Shown: positions 3,321-7,391 of the stretch, piece by piece | How the letters are laid out: each line of letters begins with the position of its first letter | Numbering within the stretch: the first letter of the stretch is position 1 | DNA from: JBCCMA01 sp039026595 | GTDB lineage: Bacteria; Pseudomonadota; Gammaproteobacteria; Steroidobacterales; JBCCMA01 | DNA: 7,391 nt | Direction: 5' to 3' | Assembly: GCA_039026595.1 (NCBI GenBank) | Contig: JBCCMA010000162.1 | Coordinates: forward strand, 1 to 7,391 | The notes under the pieces: generated by a model | The model's database searches: none | Told to the model about the DNA's origin: nothing | What the model saw: only the letters and a program-made list of their open reading frames with translations | Made by a program: the position numbers and the translations under genes

Positions 3321-6296
3321 TTACGGCGTCGTGCCGCTCGGGCCCGGCGGTGCGAAGAAGCCGGTGCGCATGATGCCGAGGTCCACGAAGTTGACCACAC
3401 CATCGCCGTTGAAGTCAGCGTCCGCGTTGGAGCTGAAGAACGACGTGCGCAGCAGACCGAGGTCGACAAAGTTCACAACACCATCGTTGTTGAGGTCGGC
3501 ATCGCAAATGTTGCCGAAGCCGTCACCGTTGGTGTCGCGCTGATCTGCGTTCGGCACAGCCGAGCAGTTGTCGTCGGCATCGGCCACACCGTCGCCGTCC
3601 GTGTCCGGTCCAGCGCTGGCGAGCGTAGGCAGCAGGCACCACTCGACCACTTCACCGGTGTCGATGCCGGCGTTATCGGACACGAACAGCGTCCAGGTAC
3701 CGCCGATGTCTTCACCGTCGAAACCGGCCAGCGGCTCTTCGGGGATGAAGTCGCCGGACAGGCCGTCGGCCGTCGTGCATCCGGTTTCGACCGGCGCCGA
3801 GGCGTCGTCCGTCATCAGTGCGTTGATGTTGTCGCCGCTGCAGCCGAAGCCGGTAGCCGGCTGTCCCGGACGATCGATCAGCAGCACGGACGTGCCGGTG
3901 TCTTCGTGGGTCAGGCGGAAGATCAAGTCGCCAATGTAGGTGTGATCCACGCGCAGTGACACATCGAGGCTCTCGATCTCACCGGAGGTGGACACCGTGG
4001 CGCCATCGCTCGTACCCGCGCCGCTGCCGTCCGGAATTGACAGACCCGGTGTGCGGCAGATTTCAGCCAACGTGGTGAACGAGTTCACCGCCGATGCACC
4101 GCCATCCCCGCAAGGGTTGGTGGCCGTGACACGCCAGTAGTAGGTGGTCGTCGGCGCCAGCGAGTTGTCCAGCGTGGCGCTTGTGGCTTCCGTGCTGAGC
4201 GAGAAGTCGATGCTGCCGAAGTTCGGATCGTCGTCCACTTCGAGCAGGTACGACGCCGCGCCCGCGGCGGCCGCCCAGGTAAAGACCGGGCTGGTCGACT
4301 CAGACGGTGCACCGTTTGCAGGTGACACCAACGCGGCGGAGGCCGGGCTCGAATCAAATGCCGACACGCTGACGTCAAGCAAGCGCTGCGAGATGCCCGT
4401 CGCGTTGCCCGTGATGCTGAATGTGTAATCGCCCGTGGCAACCGAACCCACACTCACCGACGCCACCGACGTCGCTGCCGGGGTCGCCGGCGTCACAACC
4501 GCGTTCGAGAACCCGCCGGTGAAGCCGGACGGCAACCCGCTGAAGCCCAGAGACACCGAATCGCTGAAGCCCTGAACCTGGCCGACGGCCACGGTGATGG
4601 GTTCCAGATCGTCCGGAGCGCAGACCTGCTGCGAGAGCGATTGTGAATCCGACGTACCGAGCGTAAAGGTCGGCTCAGCGCCTTCGTTCAGAAGCGTCGC
4701 GGCGAACACGTCCTTGCGGTTCGGCGGGCCGTCGCGGTTGTCGGTCCAGACCGTGACGATCTTCTCGCCAACGACGGACACACCGTTGTAATCGCCCCAC
4801 TCCTGACCGTCGGTCAGGTTGGCCGAGGTGGCCGAGCTGACACGCTCAAGGTCGCTGAACGTCTGCGCGCCGTCAATCGAGTACGTGTAGTACAGGTCAA
4901 CACCCGTCCGGTTCAGCGAATTACGCGTGTCGTAGAACACCACGTGCACGGTGCCGAACTCGTCGACCGTCATCCACTGGTTGTAGCGGTCGACTTCCAG
5001 AACGTCATCCACCGGATGGGGGATGGTCACATTCCAGGTGGCGCCACCGTCGCGCGAGTACGCCACTTTGACCTGCGTGTGGTTGTTTACCGCACTGCCT
5101 TCGTTCGGATTAAAAATATCCGACCAGGCGGCGTAAACCGACCCGTCAAACGCACCGCCGGAGCGGTCGGAATCCACTGTGGCGTAGATCCACGCGCTGC
5201 GCGATTCCATCGACGGCACCGGCCAGTCAAAGGACCCGTTCGTGCTCGCAATGTTTGAACCCGTGAACGTATCGCCGCCATCGGTCGACTTGAGCAACCG
5301 AATCTGCCGTGTGCCGAACGCGCCGTACACATAGTAGATGTCGCCATTGCTGGTCGTCGTGATGTCACTGCCGATACCGCTCGGCTCGCCTGGGAAAGCC
5401 TGGATATCGAAGTTCGTACCCGAGTCGGTTGTACGCGCGAACTGCATCGTGTTGCCGTTGTGGTACGTCACGTAGACGTTGTCCTTGTAGGCCGAGCTGT
5501 CGCTGATATCGACGTGCAACCACTCCTTGTCACTGCCGCTTGGCGTGATGTCGAAACGGTCGACCCAGGTCTCACCCTGGTCGAATGAACGCCAGAAGCT
5601 CACGCCGATGGGGCCGGACAGTGCGGCCGCGTAGGCCACCGTGCCATCGCTCGACCAGCCTACCGTCGGATCGCAGCAGGTGTTCGGAAGCACGCCCTGA
5701 ATCGTCCAGCTCTCGCCGCCGTCCGCGGAGTAGTACATCTCCTGGCCGCCATTGTTGTTCGAGCCGGCGATGATGCGGTCCGGATTTGTGTGGTTAATTT
5801 CCACCGTGATTTCGTTGGCGCCAAGCACCTGGTTCAGTTGCAGCTCGTTGTCTGCGCGGAACGCCGCGAGCTTGTCTTCGCCAAAGCCTCCGCCGTAGAG
5901 CTTACCGTTACGCTCCCAACCGCCGTACTTGCGCAGGAACATCTGCAACGCGGCGCGCGGATATTGCACTTCGCCGGACGTGGGCAGATGCGGCCACGCC
6001 TTGCGCAGCTCGACGCGGAAAAACGCCGGAATCTGGTTGCTCAGTTTTGCTTCGTCTGCCGACAGATATTTCAGATCGGCTTCGGTGAGCGCGTAGTTGC
6101 GGTCGTCCCACTTGCCGTAGGCTGTGAGCGCGCTGTAGTCCACCGACTGATCGGCACCGCGCGACTGCACGATGTCCACCGGCGACAGACTGTCAGCGTG
6201 GGCGCTGGCCGACGCCAGCAGGACTGAGGCGGTTGCCGCAGCCATCCACGCGGTCGCCGTGCGTGAACGCACGGTCTGATTCGACTCGGATTTCAT
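3321..6296 (-). CDS. Secreted Asp-box propeller protein with P domain, TSP3 and dockerin-like repeats
   Basis: The 991-residue exported protein starts at ATG 6294-6296, chosen over the in-frame ATG at 6332 because AGGGGGG sits 4 bases upstream and a signal peptide begins here (cleavage likely after AHA, residue 34). Residues about 35-155 form an unrecognised, partly helical module. About 160-545 is a beta-propeller with six Asp-boxes of the S-x-D-G-G-x-x-W/F type (D192, D239, D291, D339, D416, D475), as in sialidases and other BNR proteins. No sialidase FRIP motif is seen, so glycosidase activity is not supported. Then come an Ig-like domain (about 557-647), an FnIII-like domain (650-743), a proprotein-convertase P domain (about 750-891, ending GTWTLFVSDNAGIDTG..EWCL), a TSP3-like calcium segment (897-931) and two dockerin-like repeats (932-954, 959-981). 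The Pro/Gly tail is APPGPSGTTP. There is no PEP-CTERM, LPXTG or T9SS signal. A surface or extracellular binding role is inferred; the ligand is unknown. Confidence 0.9.
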   Translation of the reverse strand: MKSESNQTVRSRTATAWMAAATASVLLASASAHADSLSPVDIVQSRGADQSVDYSALTAYGKWDDRNYALTEADLKYLSADEAKLSNQIPAFFRVELRKAWPHLPTSGEVQYPRAALQMFLRKYGGWERNGKLYGGGFGEDKLAAFRADNELQLNQVLGANEITVEINHTNPDRIIAGSNNNGGQEMYYSADGGESWTIQGVLPNTCCDPTVGWSSDGTVAYAAALSGPIGVSFWRSFDQGETWVDRFDITPSGSDKEWLHVDISDSSAYKDNVYVTYHNGNTMQFARTTDSGTNFDIQAFPGEPSGIGSDITTTSNGDIYYVYGAFGTRQIRLLKSTDGGDTFTGSNIASTNGSFDWPVPSMESRSAWIYATVDSDRSGGAFDGSVYAAWSDIFNPNEGSAVNNHTQVKVAYSRDGGATWNVTIPHPVDDVLEVDRYNQWMTVDEFGTVHVVFYDTRNSLNRTGVDLYYTYSIDGAQTFSDLERVSSATSANLTDGQEWGDYNGVSVVGEKIVTVWTDNRDGPPNRKDVFAATLLNEGAEPTFTLGTSDSQSLSQQVCAPDDLEPITVAVGQVQGFSDSVSLGFSGLPSGFTGGFSNAVVTPATPAATSVASVSVGSVATGDYTFSITGNATGISQRLLDVSVSAFDSSPASAALVSPANGAPSESTSPVFTWAAAAGAASYLLEVDDDPNFGSIDFSLSTEATSATLDNSLAPTTTYYWRVTATNPCGDGGASAVNSFTTLAEICRTPGLSIPDGSGAGTSDGATVSTSGEIESLDVSLRVDHTYIGDLIFRLTHEDTGTSVLLIDRPGQPATGFGCSGDNINALMTDDASAPVETGCTTADGLSGDFIPEEPLAGFDGEDIGGTWTLFVSDNAGIDTGEVVEWCLLPTLASAGPDTDGDGVADADDNCSAVPNADQRDTNGDGFGNICDADLNNDGVVNFVDLGLLRTSFFSSNADADFNGDGVVNFVDLGIMRTGFFAPPGPSGTTP
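3354..3503 (-). repeat. Two tandem dockerin-like calcium-binding repeats
   Basis: Two 23-residue units, encoded at 3435-3503 and 3354-3422 and offset by 81 bp, follow the pattern D-A-D-x-N-x-D-G-V-V-N-F-V-D-L-G-x-x-R-T-x-F-F. The D-x-N-x-D-G-x-V-N-x-x-D loop is the EF-hand-like calcium site of type I dockerins. By hand count the DNA units match at 52 of 69 positions, so they look like an old internal duplication. No cohesin is visible in the window, and such repeats outside cellulosomes are known in other bacteria. Confidence 0.8.
3504..3605 (-). other. Thrombospondin type 3-like calcium segment
   Basis: Residues 897-931 of the secreted protein contain D-T-D-G-D-G-V-A-D-A-D-D-N-C, then P-N-A-D-Q-R-D-T-N-G-D-G-F-G-N-I-C. 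This is the classic TSP3 arrangement of D-x-D-x-D-G acidic loops closed by a cysteine pair (C911, C931). It runs directly into the first dockerin-like repeat and probably forms a rigid calcium-dependent stalk. Confidence 0.8.
3624..4049 (-). other. P domain (proprotein convertase type) within the secreted protein
   Basis: Residues about 750-891 show the P-domain order: a PGLSIPD opening, SLDVSLRVDHTYIGDLIFRL in the middle (strands around an H-T-Y-I-G-D-L turn), acidic loops, and the closing G-G-T-W-T-L-F-V-S-D-N-A-G-I-D-T-G followed by a tryptophan strand (VEWCL). In bacterial secreted proteins this domain usually follows a protease domain; here no protease is attached. Confidence 0.82.
6195..6296 (-). 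other. Sec signal peptide of the secreted protein
   Basis: The first 34 residues have a positively charged start (K2, R10, R12), a hydrophobic Ala/Leu/Val core (about 14-30) and an A-H-A cleavage motif before D35. The paired basic residues are R-S-R without the twin-arginine consensus, so Sec export is favoured over Tat. There is no lipobox cysteine. Confidence 0.85.
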
Positions 6297-6300
6297 GTTA

Positions 6301-6307
6301 CCCCCCT
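6301..6307 (-). promoter_or_regulatory. Ribosome-binding site deciding the secreted-protein start
   Basis: Read on the minus strand, AGGGGGG is followed by TAAC and then ATG (6296-6294). This purine run is the only good Shine-Dalgarno-like sequence near either in-frame ATG. It would lie inside the coding region if translation began at 6332, so it supports the downstream start, which also gives a cleaner signal peptide. Confidence 0.7.
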
Positions 6308-6442
6308 GGTACAGGTGTGATACGGCCGGCACCGTCGCCCATGCGTGAGCGCAGTAGAAACGGAATCCAACCGTGTGAAGCGGGCCCGTAAAGCTGGGAT
6401 TCTTAGTATTAGGTCGCGGATCCAGCCCCCGGTCCGAGCCCG

Positions 6443-6472
6443 AGTATAACCCAGCGGGTAACAGAATGTATC
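6443..6472 (-). promoter_or_regulatory. Possible promoter of the secreted-protein gene
   Basis: On the minus strand, TATACT (plus-strand 6443-6448) matches a -10 box at five of six positions. GATACA (6467-6472) lies 18 bases upstream and matches the -35 consensus only in its last three bases. The AT-rich block just upstream could act as an UP-like element. If real, the transcript would carry a leader of about 140 bases. Confidence 0.3.
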
Positions 6473-6557
6473 ATCTGAAACGGTGATTTTTTATTTAATT
6501 AACCGTCTGTTTTTAATGAAATTTTGGGATTATGTTGCCGCCCGGCGACGCCGTATA

Positions 6558-7391
6558 TCACCATGCACCACGCAGACTGACGGTGATCGCTCGACCGGCG
6601 GCGTCTATGCCCGAACCGTGCTCGCGGAACGCGCGGTCAGCGGCATTGTGCAGCTCCAAAGTGGCGCGCCACACGGGTGATATCTGCCATCCGCCCGCCA
6701 GATTGATGACACCAAACCCCGGCGTACCAAGTGGATCGATCCGCGGATCGCGAACATCGCGAGCGCTCAAGCGCGATTGATCATCGGCTCCTCTCCACTG
6801 CGCCCGGAGCCACCAATCACCGTGGTGGTAGCGAAGACCGAGCTGACCGTTCAGCGGTGGGATACGGTCCGCGGGCTCCGCCTGGCCGTCCGCCAACGTC
6901 GTACGCCCGTAGACCGAATTTACCGTTGCATTCAGTGTCAGCCGCCGCGTGATCTCCCACGCGGCTGCGAGCTCGATGCCATACAAAATAGACTCGCTCG
7001 CATTCTGGCTCTGCACGATGTCCCGGCCCGCGGCGTCCACCTGCCCGGTGGACACCGACGTGATCTGGTCAATGTAGTCGCTATACCAGACGACCGCATT
7101 GAGCTCTGCGGTTTCGCCTTGCCACTCAATGCCCGTGTCGACCGTCCACACGGTTTCCGGCCCGAGGTCGGGATTCGCAATATTGAATCGGTTGCCCGGC
7201 CGTGCTCCGAGTGTCCCGAGGTCGAAAATATTTGGTGCGCGAAAACCCCGACCGAGATTCGCTGTAATCGCAACGCGCTCGGTCAGGTCGTGGCGCAATC
7301 CGAATGACCCGGTCAGCTCTGTGTTCCTGATCGTCGCCCCGTTACTCACAGAAGTGGCGGCGAGTGCGACCTCTGTCCGGCTCAGGCGCAG
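6558..7391 (-). CDS. TonB-dependent outer-membrane receptor, C-terminal part
   Basis: The frame is open from the right edge to TGA 6558-6560, giving 277 residues; the N-terminal signal, TonB box, plug and early barrel lie outside the window. Residues 47-54 (GRGFRAPN) and 73-79 (NPDLGPE) are the hallmark pair of the TonB-dependent receptor barrel (G-F-R-A-P near N-P-x-L-x-P-E). The rest alternates short amphipathic strands with polar loops (for example AELNAVVWYSDYIDQI and YGIELAAAWEITRRLTLNATV) and ends SLRGAW, with the aromatic last residue expected for BAM-inserted barrels. These receptors import chelated metals, cobalamin or glycans with TonB-ExbBD energy; the ligand cannot be inferred here. 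It is transcribed towards the secreted-protein gene on the same strand, 261 bp upstream of it, so shared regulation or function is possible. Confidence 0.92.
   Translation of the reverse strand: MRLSRTEVALAATSVSNGATIRNTELTGSFGLRHDLTERVAITANLGRGFRAPNIFDLGTLGARPGNRFNIANPDLGPETVWTVDTGIEWQGETAELNAVVWYSDYIDQITSVSTGQVDAAGRDIVQSQNASESILYGIELAAAWEITRRLTLNATVNSVYGRTTLADGQAEPADRIPPLNGQLGLRYHHGDWWLRAQWRGADDQSRLSARDVRDPRIDPLGTPGFGVINLAGGWQISPVWRATLELHNAADRAFREHGSGIDAAGRAITVSLRGAW

Larger units (their letters stand above)
6297..6557 (-). other. Spacer between receptor and secreted-protein genes, with AT-rich core
   Basis: This 261-bp interval is read on the minus strand as the 3' flank of the receptor gene and the 5' flank of the secreted-protein gene. 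Its core (about 6485-6535) is very AT-rich in an otherwise GC-rich window and contains the palindrome TTAATTAA. A possible -10 element lies further along. GAATCC (6363-6368) can pair with GGATTC (6397-6402) around the palindrome CGGGCCCG (6381-6388), which could fold in the leader. No convincing Rho-independent terminator follows the receptor stop, so read-through is possible. Confidence 0.5.

Noticed and set aside
3354..3503. Evidence for a cellulosome
   Set aside because: Dockerin-like repeats alone are not enough; no cohesin, scaffoldin or glycoside hydrolase is present in the window, and such repeats also occur in unrelated secreted proteins.
3153..3959. 268-residue plus-strand ORF covering the end of the b561/YceI gene and the convergent gene
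   Set aside because: It runs through the terminator hairpin and lies antisense to the TSP3/dockerin/P-domain region, whose minus-strand translation is clearly homologous to known domains. Its Val/Ala/Gly-rich low-complexity protein is the usual shadow of GC-rich coding DNA.
3321..6332. Start of the secreted protein at the upstream ATG (6332)
   Set aside because: It would place the AGGGGGG ribosome-binding site inside the gene and add 12 residues, including His and Gln, ahead of a well-formed signal peptide; no SD precedes it.
6777..7307. 176-residue plus-strand ORF opposite the TonB-dependent receptor
   Set aside because: The minus-strand frame carries the GFRAP and NPDLGPE receptor motifs and a barrel-like strand pattern; the plus-strand frame has none and is a shadow.

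Overview
The window looks like chromosomal DNA from a GC-rich, Gram-negative proteobacterium, probably a marine or environmental gammaproteobacterium. The evidence is a TonB-dependent outer-membrane receptor, a large Sec-exported multidomain protein with thrombospondin-type-3 and dockerin-like calcium repeats, a b561/YceI membrane protein and a DnaQ/GIY-YIG repair nuclease, all with high third-position GC. No mobile element, CRISPR array, tRNA or rRNA was recognised. The lineage is inferred from protein style only.

Layout. Positions 1-102 hold the last 33 codons of a plus-strand gene, possibly a signal peptidase. A strong hairpin terminator follows at 115-137, and its best U-tract is read on the minus strand. 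The interval to 511 holds a candidate 66-residue minus-strand ORF (155-355) and otherwise little. Plus-strand genes 512-1990 (DEDDh exonuclease fused to a Cho/UvrC-type GIY-YIG nuclease) and 1987-3225 (cytochrome b561 fused to YceI) overlap by ATGA and should be translationally coupled. A second two-way hairpin terminator (3258-3282) separates them from a convergent minus-strand gene, 3321-6296. That gene encodes a 991-residue secreted protein: signal peptide, unrecognised N-terminal module, Asp-box beta-propeller, Ig/FnIII-like domains, P domain, TSP3 and two dockerin-like repeats. Upstream of it, after a 261-bp spacer with a strikingly AT-rich core, lies the 3' part of a TonB-dependent receptor gene (6558-7391) on the same strand, running off the right edge.

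Function. The plus-strand pair joins a DNA-incising and trimming enzyme, which keeps a UvrC-like four-cysteine set suited to a [4Fe-4S] cluster, to a haem-b quinone/electron-transport protein. Any redox link between them is speculation. The minus-strand pair suggests cell-surface capture or processing of a substrate plus outer-membrane import, but the substrate cannot be read from the sequence. No wholly new system is evident. The points most worth a second look are the nuclease cysteine set and its coupled neighbour, the small ORF implied by the first terminator, the C-terminal tail of the secreted protein, and that protein's unassigned N-terminal module.
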